A program made the translations under genes and the position numbers. Below the pieces are notes generated by a model. It worked only from the letters and a program-made list of their open reading frames with translations. It was not told where the DNA came from and did not search any database. Shown here one piece after another: positions 1 to 7,709 of a DNA stretch of 37,250 bases. Within the stretch, counting starts at the first letter, position 1; each line of letters starts with the position of its first letter. Source of the stretch: CAIVPM01 sp049242865 (GTDB lineage: Bacteria; Bacteroidota; Bacteroidia; Chitinophagales; Chitinophagaceae); contig JBMLOR010000073.1 in NCBI GenBank assembly GCA_049242865.1, positions 1-37,250 of the forward strand, written 5' to 3'.

Positions 1-294
1 AACGAATACAATGTTGTAGATGTTATGAGCGACCTTACAAAAGCTTGTTTTGATGCAGACATTAATGGTAATGTAAACTACTACCGTCAATATTTACAAA
101 CAACATTTGCAAATGGTGCTGCTAGTTTACTAGATGAAAAATCACCAATTGATGATGTAAGTAAAGCTGCTGCAAGATATACACTTAAAAAATTAAGAGC
201 TAAAATTGCTGCTGCACAGTTAGGTAATGAAGAAACAAAAGCACACCGTGCCAACTTGTTATTTATTATTGATAATGCTTTAACAGTAAAGTAA
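1..294 (+). CDS. C-terminal fragment of a probable zinc-dependent metalloprotease (DUF5117/DUF4953 type)
   Basis: The frame is open from base 1, so only the last 97 residues of a longer protein are present; the ATG at 25 is internal. The tail is helical and charged, with a NVNYYRQYLQTTF segment and then ARYTLKKLRAKI and HRANLLFIIDNAL. From memory this matches the extreme C-terminus of the large Bacteroidota zinc metalloproteases, where a YRRNLQ-like helix is followed by helices ending in LxDxLxxID. The catalytic HExxH region would lie outside the window. The identification is by pattern only; another helical C-terminal domain is possible. A strong terminator follows 20 bases after the stop. 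Confidence 0.5.
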   Translation, partial: NEYNVVDVMSDLTKACFDADINGNVNYYRQYLQTTFANGAASLLDEKSPIDDVSKAAARYTLKKLRAKIAAAQLGNEETKAHRANLLFIIDNALTVK

Positions 295-313
295 TTCTTC
301 AATAGATAATTCA

Positions 314-348
314 AAAAAAGCCTTGCAAATAACTTGCAAGGCTTTTTT
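314..348. terminator. Bidirectional intrinsic terminator
   Basis: A 9-bp perfect stem (GCCTTGCAA at 320-328, TTGCAAGGC at 334-342) with a 5-base loop is flanked by A-run and T-run, so it can end both the plus-strand protease and the minus-strand DUF3817 gene. Confidence 0.9.
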
Positions 349-387
349 ATTTTATGCTTTAAACTAATAGCTAATTAAGAAGTTAGT

Positions 388-696
388 TTACAAACGCTCT
401 TGTTCTTGTTTCAAACTTTTATCAAACCAAAAAGTTCCAAAAGGCAATAAAGAAGCAACACCTGCGATAAATGCCCTTTTAAATGGCCATTTCAATTTTA
501 TCCAAACATTCAAAATTGCCATGCTTAGTAATACAAATAAAATACCATGTATCCAACCATTTATTTTTACAGGCCAAGGATTGTGAGCAAAATATTTAAT
601 AGGCATCGAAATAAACAGCAAAACCATGTAAGATATTCCTTCAATTAATCCAATAACTCTCAGTTGCTGAATGGCTTTAAATTTTGTTGTATGCAT
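388..696 (-). CDS. DUF3817 family integral membrane protein
   Basis: Small membrane protein of about 102 residues with three hydrophobic segments. Family hallmarks are the N-terminal LRVIGLIEGISYMVLLFISMP, the NPWPVKINGWIHG loop and the C-terminal ASLLPFGTFWFD; DUF3817 proteins are normally about 90-110 residues. The biochemical role is unknown. I chose the ATG at 694-696, giving MHTTKF, because it lies one base after the TAG of kynA (698-700), which suggests translational coupling. The longer frame from 714 would overlap kynA. It is the last gene of the thrS-infC-kynA run and ends at the bidirectional terminator at 314-348. Confidence 0.85.
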   Translation of the reverse strand: MHTTKFKAIQQLRVIGLIEGISYMVLLFISMPIKYFAHNPWPVKINGWIHGILFVLLSMAILNVWIKLKWPFKRAFIAGVASLLPFGTFWFDKSLKQEQERL

Positions 697-697
697 A

Positions 698-1765
698 CTA
701 AGCAAAATAACCAAGTTTTTGAATGAGAGCTTTTGGTAATTCCGGAAGTTTTCTTCTTTCGATTAAATAGGTAGATAAAGCAGTTAAATCTTTAAAAATA
801 AAATGACTGTTCAATGCACCTTGTAAATAACCACTGCCACTTGTATTTCCTGTGCCAACCCTCATCCCTATCATTCGTTTTACCATTACCATGTGTTTAT
901 GCCTCCAAGTAGCCATTAAATTATCAGTTTCAATTAAAGTATCTAATATTGAAAAGCTAGTATGGAACAATGGAAAATCTCGATACAATGTAATAAATAA
1001 AGCAGCTCTTAAAGCTTTCGCTGAAAAACTATTTCGTAGGTTTTTCTTTGTTGCTTCATCTAAACTTTCATGGTCTTCTTCTAAAAAAACATAATTAAAG
1101 TCTATAATTTTTCCAGCTTCTCTTTCTGTAAGATTTGATTTATAAATTTTTTGATATTGTTGAATGAATGAAGCTTCATTACTATTCTCCTCAGTCCAAT
1201 AACTAGGTTCAAAAAAAGGCAATCTTTCTAACCAATTATTTACCAACTGTTGAATGTTTGAAGTAGTTTCTTGATTGTTTATTTGTTGGTAATCTTTTTG
1301 GGTAAAACCTCCTTCGTTGGTTCGTTTATAATAATCTTTATGATGCCTTTCTTCCATTTGTAACCCCAAAGTGGCTTCAATTAATCTAAATTGTACACTT
1401 TGAAAACCTGAAGAAGGTGTAAGTAAGTTTCTAAAAGCCAAAAAATCTAAAGGCGTCATTGTATCTAAAACTTCTACCTGTTGATTTAGCAAATGCAAAA
1501 TTTTATTTACTCGCTTCAATCTATGTAACACTAAGTTTAAATCTTCACTACTATCATTTATTCTATCTTTAGAAAAAACGGTTCTACAAAAATCTAATTC
1601 AAACAAAATTTGTTTAAACCAAAGTTCATAAGCTTGATGAATGATGATGAACAACATTTCATCGTGTGCAGGAATATTACCTTCTTTAAAACTTTCGGGG
1701 GATTGTGCATCAATAATTTTATCTAATTGCAAATACGACCCATAATACATACTATTTTGTTGCAT
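698..1765 (-). CDS. kynA: Tryptophan 2,3-dioxygenase
   Basis: Haem dioxygenase that opens the indole ring of L-tryptophan to N-formylkynurenine, the first step of the kynurenine pathway. The signature HDEMLFIIIHQAYELWFKQ lies at residues 34-52, with H43 matching the active-site histidine. The haem-ligand segment is WRHKHMVMVKRMIG with H291, followed by the substrate loop GTGNTSGSGYL. At 355 residues it is longer than the roughly 280-residue proteobacterial enzymes, as is common in Bacteroidota. No other kynurenine-pathway gene lies in the window. It follows infC on the same strand after a 65-base spacer containing a hairpin, so it may have its own promoter or be fed by read-through. Confidence 0.96.
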   Translation of the reverse strand: MQQNSMYYGSYLQLDKIIDAQSPESFKEGNIPAHDEMLFIIIHQAYELWFKQILFELDFCRTVFSKDRINDSSEDLNLVLHRLKRVNKILHLLNQQVEVLDTMTPLDFLAFRNLLTPSSGFQSVQFRLIEATLGLQMEERHHKDYYKRTNEGGFTQKDYQQINNQETTSNIQQLVNNWLERLPFFEPSYWTEENSNEASFIQQYQKIYKSNLTEREAGKIIDFNYVFLEEDHESLDEATKKNLRNSFSAKALRAALFITLYRDFPLFHTSFSILDTLIETDNLMATWRHKHMVMVKRMIGMRVGTGNTSGSGYLQGALNSHFIFKDLTALSTYLIERRKLPELPKALIQKLGYFA

Positions 1766-1780
1766 AAAATATTATAAAGC

Positions 1781-1811
1781 ACAAAGCAGTTGAATATTTC
1801 AACTGCTTTGT
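1781..1811 (-). terminator. Hairpin between infC and kynA, probable attenuating terminator
   Basis: A 14-bp perfect inverted repeat (ACAAAGCAGTTGAA / TTCAACTGCTTTGT) with a 3-base loop lies 20 bases after the infC stop. On the minus strand only a mixed T-rich stretch follows, so termination may be partial and kynA could receive read-through. Confidence 0.5.
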
Positions 1812-1830
1812 AGTATTTAATTTAAGTGGT

Positions 1831-2421
1831 TTAAGCTTTAGGTTCTTCTTTTTTCTTTTTGGCTGTTTTTGGTGTAAGCATCAAAAACATTCTTTTACCT
1901 TCAAGTTTTGGTAAAGTTTCTGGTTGTCCAACTTCTGCTAATCTTTCAGCGAACTTTAACAACACTAACTCTCCTCTTTCTTTGAACTGAATAGCTCTTC
2001 CTTTAAATTGAACATAAGCTTTTACTTTATTGCCATCTTTTAAAAAGCCTTCGGCATGTTTTGCTTTAAAGTCAAAATCATGTTCATCTGTACTTGGGGT
2101 AAAACGAACTTCCTTTACCTCACTTTGCTTAGCATTGGCTTTCATTTCCTTTTCCTTCTTCTTCTTCTCGTAAAGGAATTTTTTGTAATCAATTACTTTA
2201 CAAACAGGTGGAGCAGCGTTTGGAGAAATCTCAACTAAATCAAGCTCTTGCTCTTGTGCAATTTTTAAAGCTTCAGCCGTTGGATACACACCAACTGTTA
2301 CGTTTTCGCCTACTAATCTTACTTCAGGAACTCTAATTCTTTCGTTAAGACGATGTTCTGTTTCAGGTTGTTTAAATCTTGGATTAAATCTGTTGCCTCC
2401 TGGGCGTGGTGGAAATGCCAT
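1831..2421 (-). CDS. infC: Translation initiation factor IF-3
   Basis: Binds the 30S subunit, prevents premature 50S joining and proofreads initiator tRNA selection. Full length at 196 residues. The N-domain begins at about residue 22 (EHRLNERIRVPEVRLVGEN), the lysine-rich linker (YKKFLYEKKKKEKEMK) follows, and the C-domain carries KEVRFTPSTDEHDFDFK and VKAYVQFKGRAIQFKERG. It starts with ATG rather than the rare AUU used in enterobacteria, so the classical start-codon autoregulation is not evident. It lies 48 bases after thrS. The usual downstream partners rpmI and rplT are not here; kynA follows instead. Confidence 0.97.
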   Translation of the reverse strand: MAFPPRPGGNRFNPRFKQPETEHRLNERIRVPEVRLVGENVTVGVYPTAEALKIAQEQELDLVEISPNAAPPVCKVIDYKKFLYEKKKKEKEMKANAKQSEVKEVRFTPSTDEHDFDFKAKHAEGFLKDGNKVKAYVQFKGRAIQFKERGELVLLKFAERLAEVGQPETLPKLEGKRMFLMLTPKTAKKKKEEPKA

Positions 2422-2469
2422 TAAGTGTTTTTTCGTTATAAATTTTTATTATACTTTGTAAATGTAAGA

Positions 2470-4407
2470 TTATTCGCTAGATTTTCTGTGCAAAATTTCT
2501 TCACAAATATTCGAAATAAAATCTGCCACTAAAAGTTGTCCAGCGTCTCCTTTTCCTTGTCTACGGATAGAAACTTTGTTTTCATTCATTTCTTTTTCAC
2601 CAATCACCAACATATAAGGAACTTTTAACAGCTCTGTATCCCTAATTTTTTTACCAATTTTTTCGTTTCTATCATCAATTTCAACTCTTACACCTTTAGC
2701 TAAAAGTTGTTGTTGAACATCTTTTGCATAATCCATAAATTTATCACTGATAGGTAAAATTTTAACTTGCAAAGGTGCTAACCAAACAGGGAATTTACCT
2801 GCATAATGCTCTAATAAAAATCCTATAAATCTTTCATGAGTACCTAAAGGTGCTCTATGAATTATCAATGGAACTTCTGATTCATTATTTTGATTGGTAA
2901 AAGATAGTTTAAATCTAAGTGGTTGTGCAAAATCTACCTGATTTGTTGCTAAAGTAAATTCTCTACCAATAGCACTCCAAATTTGCACGTCGATTTTTGG
3001 GCCATAAAAAGCACCTTCGCCTTTTACTTCAACAAATGGCACATTAGCTTCAATCATTACTTGGCGAACCATGTCTTCGGTTTCTTTCCAAAGTTCGGGC
3101 TCATTAACATATTTTGCACCCAATTTTTCAGGGTCGTGCAGGCTTAAACGCATCACGTATTTTTCGATACCAAAAATTTTAAAGTATTTTAAATACATGT
3201 CGTTCACAGCTCTAAACTCTTGTGCAAACTGCTCTTTGCTACAATAAATGTGAGCATCATTCATGTGCAAACAACGAACTCGCATTAACCCAAATAACTC
3301 ACCACTTTGCTCGTATCTGTAACAAGTTCCATACTCAGCAATTCTGTAAGGCAAATCTCTATAACTCTTAGGCTCAGCATCAAAAATTTTATGATGATGA
3401 GGGCAGTTCATGGCTTTTAAATAATATTTTTCACCATCTAATTCCATTGGTGGAAACATACCATCTGCATAATAGGGTAAGTGTCCACTAGTTAAATAAA
3501 GATTTTCTTTTGCAATATGAGGGGTTACAACACGTTTGTAGCCAGCTGCCAATTCAGTTTCTTTAGCTAGCTTTTCAAGTTCTTCAATAATAACTGTTCC
3601 ATTAGGCATCCAAAGAATTAAACCTTGTCCAACATCATCGTTTGTGGTAAAAATACTTAACTCTTTTCCTAGTTTTCTGTGGTCACGTTTTTTTGCTTCT
3701 TCCAACATCAATAAATATTCATCTAATTCTTTTTGATTTGGAAATGTAACACCATAAATACGTGTAAGCATTTTGTTTTTTTCATCGCCTTTCCAAAATG
3801 CTCCTGCTATTGAGGTTAGCTTGATAGCTTTGATAAATCCTGTGCTTGGAATATGTGGACCACGACATAAATCGGTGAAATTACCTTGCGTGTAAAAGGT
3901 AATAGAACCGTCTTCGAGATTTTGTAGTAAATCTAATTTATACTCATCTCCTTTTTCTGTAAAGTATTGTATGGCTTGAGTTTTGCTTTGCTCTTTTCTA
4001 ACATAAACATTGTTTTGTTTAGCCAATTCGTTCATCTTTTTTTCAATAACTTGAAGGTCGTCTTCAGTCATTTTTTTATCGCCCAAATCAACATCATAAT
4101 AAAATCCTTTGTCTAAAGCTGGGCCAACCCAAAATTTGGCTCCTGGAAACTGATGTTCAATAGCTTCGGCCATTAGATGTGCTGATGAGTGCCAAAATGT
4201 ATTTTTTCCTTCGGCATCGTCCCAAGTTAAAAGTTGTAATTTACTGTCTGCTGTAATAGGAAAAGTTACATCAACTACTATATCGTTTACTTTAGCAACT
4301 AAAATTTTACGAGCCAAACCTTCACTAATACTTTTTGCAATTTCAATGGCAGTTATGCCACTTTGATATTCACGAATGGCACCATCAGGAAAACTAATTT
4401 TTATCAT
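2470..4407 (-). CDS. thrS: Threonine--tRNA ligase
   Basis: Class II aminoacyl-tRNA synthetase that charges tRNA-Thr. Complete at 645 residues. It has an N-terminal TGS domain (1-60), the SAD editing domain with zinc-type histidines H73 and H77 in HSSAHLMAEA, a catalytic core with zinc-ligand Cys in MNCPHHHKIF, motif 2 in YRYEQSGELFGLMRVR and motif 3 in PLGTHERFIGFLLEHY, then a C-terminal anticodon-binding domain from about 540 (PVWLAPLQVKILPIS). It is the first gene of thrS-infC-kynA-DUF3817. The leader of about 150 bases contains a hairpin close to the start codon that could be regulatory. Confidence 0.98.
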   Translation of the reverse strand: MIKISFPDGAIREYQSGITAIEIAKSISEGLARKILVAKVNDIVVDVTFPITADSKLQLLTWDDAEGKNTFWHSSAHLMAEAIEHQFPGAKFWVGPALDKGFYYDVDLGDKKMTEDDLQVIEKKMNELAKQNNVYVRKEQSKTQAIQYFTEKGDEYKLDLLQNLEDGSITFYTQGNFTDLCRGPHIPSTGFIKAIKLTSIAGAFWKGDEKNKMLTRIYGVTFPNQKELDEYLLMLEEAKKRDHRKLGKELSIFTTNDDVGQGLILWMPNGTVIIEELEKLAKETELAAGYKRVVTPHIAKENLYLTSGHLPYYADGMFPPMELDGEKYYLKAMNCPHHHKIFDAEPKSYRDLPYRIAEYGTCYRYEQSGELFGLMRVRCLHMNDAHIYCSKEQFAQEFRAVNDMYLKYFKIFGIEKYVMRLSLHDPEKLGAKYVNEPELWKETEDMVRQVMIEANVPFVEVKGEGAFYGPKIDVQIWSAIGREFTLATNQVDFAQPLRFKLSFTNQNNESEVPLIIHRAPLGTHERFIGFLLEHYAGKFPVWLAPLQVKILPISDKFMDYAKDVQQQLLAKGVRVEIDDRNEKIGKKIRDTELLKVPYMLVIGEKEMNENKVSIRRQGKGDAGQLLVADFISNICEEILHRKSSE

Positions 4408-4418
4408 ATTTATTAACC

Positions 4419-4448
4419 GACCATTTTCTTTACAAATGAGTAATGGTC
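4419..4448 (-). promoter_or_regulatory. Leader hairpin just upstream of thrS
   Basis: The inverted repeat GACCATT / AATGGTC (4419-4425 and 4442-4448) encloses 16 bases and ends 12 bases before the thrS start. In the minus-strand transcript it would fold in the 5' leader. On the plus strand the same hairpin is followed by a T-run, but no plus-strand gene lies upstream. A role in threonine- or ThrRS-dependent control is inference only. Confidence 0.3.
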
Positions 4449-4543
4449 TATTTTTTTATTATTATGGCGAAAATACTATTTACAAATTTTAAATAAGTTT
4501 CTATAAACTTGATGTGGATTAATTTTTATGTTAGTACTAAAAA

Positions 4544-4577
4544 TTAAAAAGGCTGCTAGATTTCTCTATGCAGCCTC
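4544..4577 (-). terminator. Intrinsic terminator of metK
   Basis: On the minus strand the stem GGCTGC / GCAGCC is extended by TAGA / TCTA across one bulged A and closed by a GAAA tetraloop, then followed by CTTTTTAATTTTT. It lies about 20 bases after the metK stop. Confidence 0.9.
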
Positions 4578-4595
4578 ATTATTTTTAAAAGTTAT

Positions 4596-5849
4596 TTATT
4601 TTAACTTAAACGCTTTTTTAACTTTAGCTACATAATCTAATTTTTCCCACGTGAACAACTCAACTTTCATTGATTTTGTTTTTCCATCTGGGGTTTTAAA
4701 TGTTTTAGTAACTACTTCGTTTTTGCGACCCATGTGACCATAAGCTGCAGTTTCACTGTACATTGGCGTACGTAATTTAAAACGTTGCTCAATAAAATAA
4801 GGTCTCATGTCGAAAATACCTTCAACAATTTTACCAATTTCACCGTCGGTTAAATTTACATTAGCTGTACCAAAAGTTTTTACATTAATACTTGTTGGCT
4901 GTGCTACACCAATGGCATAACTTACTTGAACTAAAGCTTCGCTACATAAACCTGCAGCTACTAAGTTTTTTGCAATGTGACGAGTTGCATAAGCAGCACT
5001 TCTATCTACTTTACTTGGATCTTTTCCTGAAAAAGCACCACCACCATGTGCTCCTTTTCCTCCATAAGTATCCACTATGATTTTTCTACCAGTTAAACCT
5101 GTATCACCATGTGGGCCACCAATTACAAACTTTCCTGTTGGGTTGATGTGGTATTTAATTTTATCGTTGAATAAACTTTTGTATTGAGGGTAAGCTTTCA
5201 TTACACGTGGGATAAGAATTTCTTTCATATCCTTAGTAATTTTTGCCAACATTTTAGGCTCAGTATCAAAGTCATCGTGCTGAGTAGAAATAACAATAGC
5301 GTCGATACGAACAGGTTTGTTGTTATCGTCGTACTCTAAAGTTACTTGACTTTTAGCATCAGGACGTAAATATTTAATGGCTTTATTTTCTCTTCTTAAA
5401 GCAGCTAATTCAATTAACAAGTTATGAGCTAAATCAAGAGCCAAAGGCATGTAGTTGCTAGTTTCGTTGGTTGCATAACCAAACATCATACCTTGGTCAC
5501 CAGCACCTTGTTCTTCTTTCTTTTTACGTTCTACACCTTGGTTAATGTCTTGAGATTGTTCGTGAATTGCTGAAAGAATTCCACAACTGTTAGCCTCAAA
5601 CATGTACTCACTTTTGGTATAACCAATTTTACGAATTACACCTCTAGCGATTTCTTGTACATCTAAGTAAGCTTTAGATTTCACTTCACCAGCAAGCACC
5701 ACTTGGCCTGTAGTTACAAGCGTTTCACAGGCAACTTTACTTTGAGCATCGAATGCTAAAAAGTTGTCGATAAGAGCGTCACTAATTTGATCAGCTACCT
5801 TATCTGGATGTCCTTCAGAAACACTTTCAGAAGTAAATAAATACGGCAT
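4596..5849 (-). CDS. metK: S-adenosylmethionine synthase
   Basis: Makes S-adenosylmethionine from methionine and ATP; cytoplasmic. Full length at 417 residues. The N-terminal motif FTSESVSEGHPDKVADQISDA carries catalytic H14 and D16. The loop hexapeptide appears as GAGDQGMMFGYA, and the phosphate loop GGGAFSGKDPSKVDRSAAY is intact. It begins 33 bases after the stop of the short glycogen-synthase-like gene on the same strand, so the two are probably cotranscribed. That gap is too short for a SAM riboswitch, and I see no such element. A strong terminator follows. Confidence 0.98.
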   Translation of the reverse strand: MPYLFTSESVSEGHPDKVADQISDALIDNFLAFDAQSKVACETLVTTGQVVLAGEVKSKAYLDVQEIARGVIRKIGYTKSEYMFEANSCGILSAIHEQSQDINQGVERKKKEEQGAGDQGMMFGYATNETSNYMPLALDLAHNLLIELAALRRENKAIKYLRPDAKSQVTLEYDDNNKPVRIDAIVISTQHDDFDTEPKMLAKITKDMKEILIPRVMKAYPQYKSLFNDKIKYHINPTGKFVIGGPHGDTGLTGRKIIVDTYGGKGAHGGGAFSGKDPSKVDRSAAYATRHIAKNLVAAGLCSEALVQVSYAIGVAQPTSINVKTFGTANVNLTDGEIGKIVEGIFDMRPYFIEQRFKLRTPMYSETAAYGHMGRKNEVVTKTFKTPDGKTKSMKVELFTWEKLDYVAKVKKAFKLK

Positions 5850-5882
5850 TGTTTTTTATTTTTTAATGAATGAATAAATATT

Positions 5883-6695
5883 TTAATCAGCAAGTAAGTT
5901 GTACAAATCTATATAATCAGATAAATCATTATCATAACCTTTGAATGGAAGTACTTTTTTACCTCTTACTTTACCAAATTCTTTTTTCAAATCTTCATGT
6001 ACATTTTCTGCACCAAATGTAATTGCATCGGCATATTTAGCACCACCTCTGTACATATTTATATTCTCCCCAAGCCCAAAAACTTCAACATCTTTGGGAG
6101 TAATTGTGTTATTCACTTGTGCCAAACGTTGAAAATCTGTTCCTAAATTTTCATGATACGTTTCTTCACCAATAGTGTAAACAACTTTACTATGACCAAA
6201 AACTGGTTCTCTTTTATAAGCAGTTTTTATAAATAATGGAACTAAACTGCTCATCCAACCACTGCAATGAACAATATCAGGAGCCCAGCCAAATTTTTTT
6301 ACAGTTTCTAAAGCACTCTTTGCAAAAAAAACAGATCGTAACCCATTATCTTCAAACCACTTATCTTCTTCGTCATGAAAAAGAAACTTACGTTTGTAAA
6401 AATCTTCGTTCTCAAGAAAGTAAACTTGTAATCTTGCACTTGGTAAACTTGCTACTTTAATTTGCAAAGGATAATCGTCATCATCAACAGTTACGTTGAT
6501 ACCAGACAATCGTACCACTTCGTGTAAACGATGTCTACGTTCATTAATTGTACCAAAACGAGGCATAATGCAACGCACTTCAAGCTCACTATTGTTACTT
6601 TTTATTGCTAATTTGTTAACTGTTTCTGCAAATTCTGTTAACTCAACGTAAGGTGACAGTTCGTTCGCAATAAACAGTATTCTTTTTTTCGACAT
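5883..6695 (-). CDS. Short glycogen/starch synthase-like protein (GT5 N-terminal domain only)
   Basis: At 270 residues this corresponds to only the N-terminal Rossmann half of GlgA. The order matches GT5: ILFIANELSPYVELTEFAETV (near 5-25), then a segment like VRCIMPRFGTINERRH, then PDIVHCSGWMSSLVPLFIK, then VVYTIGEETYHENL. The ADP-glucose motif K-x-G-G-L that should follow the first strand is replaced by VELTEFA, and the C-terminal GT-B domain is missing, so normal glycogen synthesis is doubtful. Similar short proteins sit beside panC in many Bacteroidota. It diverges from panC, has a good -33/-7 promoter, and leads into metK. Confidence 0.8.
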   Translation of the reverse strand: MSKKRILFIANELSPYVELTEFAETVNKLAIKSNNSELEVRCIMPRFGTINERRHRLHEVVRLSGINVTVDDDDYPLQIKVASLPSARLQVYFLENEDFYKRKFLFHDEEDKWFEDNGLRSVFFAKSALETVKKFGWAPDIVHCSGWMSSLVPLFIKTAYKREPVFGHSKVVYTIGEETYHENLGTDFQRLAQVNNTITPKDVEVFGLGENINMYRGGAKYADAITFGAENVHEDLKKEFGKVRGKKVLPFKGYDNDLSDYIDLYNLLAD

Positions 6696-6732
6696 TAAAC
6701 GCTCTTTTTTGGGGCTTTTTTTCTAAAGGTTG

Positions 6733-6764
6733 CAAAAGTAACAAAAAAAAACCGAGAATACCAA
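6733..6764 (-). promoter_or_regulatory. Bacteroidota-type promoter for the GT5-like/metK unit
   Basis: On the minus strand the -7 element TACTTTTG (6733-6740) matches TAnnTTTG exactly, with a TTG (6762-6764) 21 bases upstream as -33. It lies about 38 bases before the ATG at 6695. Confidence 0.6.
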
Positions 6765-6800
6765 GCTTTTGCCACTATCTTGCCACAAATTTGTTCTTTA

Positions 6801-7655
6801 ATGAAAATTTTTACAAAAGTTACAGAGCTGCAGTCTTATTTAAATCCATTCATTTCAAATTCAAAATCCATAGGATTTGCCCCAACAATGGGAGCTTTGC
6901 ACGAAGGACACCTGAGTTTAATAGAAGAAAGTAAAAAAAGTAATGAACTTACAGTTTGCAGCATATTTGTAAATCCTACACAGTTTAACGACCCAAAAGA
7001 TTTCGAAAAATATCCCATTTCTATTGAACAAGATATTGCACTTTTAGCTACAAAAAATTGTGATGTACTTTTTTTGCCAAATGTTACAGAAATGTATCCT
7101 AATGGAACACAGAAATCAAAGTTTTATGATTTAGGCTTTATTGAAACTGTGCTTGATGGAGCTTACAGGCCTGGCCATTTTCAAGGAGTTTGTCAGGTTG
7201 TTGAACGTTTATTAGAAATAGTACAACCTAACAATTTGTATTTGGGGCAAAAAGATTATCAACAATGTATGGTAATACAAAAATTAATAGCTCTGATGAA
7301 CTGGACTAATAAAATTAACCTTAAAATTTGTGCCACACTAAGAGAAAAAGATGGACTGGCAATGAGTAGTAGAAACCTCAGGCTAAGTATTGACGAAAGA
7401 AAACAAGCTAATGCTATACATAAATGTTTTATTAGCATTAAAGAAAAAATTAAGAAGGGAGAATTAAATGATTTGTTATTAATAAACGAATCTTTCTTAA
7501 TTGAAAATGGATTCAGAAAAATTGATTATTTAACCATAGCAAAAGCTGATACACTCCAAAGTATTAATAATTGGGATGGGCAACAAAAAATAGTGTTATT
7601 AGCAGCAGCTTTTATTGGTGAAGTAAGGTTAATTGATAATATGCTCTTAAACTAA
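6801..7655 (+). CDS. panC: Pantothenate synthetase (pantoate--beta-alanine ligase)
   Basis: Condenses pantoate and beta-alanine with ATP to give pantothenate. 284 residues, the usual size. The nucleotide-binding motif PTMGALHEGH lies at 28-37, followed by FVNPTQFNDPKDFEKYP, the GQKDYQQ segment and the C-terminal KSKS-like loop seen as MSSRN. I chose the ATG at 6801 (MKIFTKV) over the frame start at 6780, because family members begin at this point and the extra seven residues read through likely promoter sequence. panD, which makes beta-alanine and is often next to panC in this phylum, is not present here. Confidence 0.95.
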   Translation: MKIFTKVTELQSYLNPFISNSKSIGFAPTMGALHEGHLSLIEESKKSNELTVCSIFVNPTQFNDPKDFEKYPISIEQDIALLATKNCDVLFLPNVTEMYPNGTQKSKFYDLGFIETVLDGAYRPGHFQGVCQVVERLLEIVQPNNLYLGQKDYQQCMVIQKLIALMNWTNKINLKICATLREKDGLAMSSRNLRLSIDERKQANAIHKCFISIKEKIKKGELNDLLLINESFLIENGFRKIDYLTIAKADTLQSINNWDGQQKIVLLAAAFIGEVRLIDNMLLN

Positions 7656-7709
7656 AAAATAATTTTAATGCATATTGAGTAAAAAATAAATATAAACAAC
7701 AATTAAAAA

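Noticed and set aside
5850..5882. SAM riboswitch upstream of metK
   Set aside because: The gap is only 33 bases and contains no stem pattern long enough for any known SAM riboswitch.
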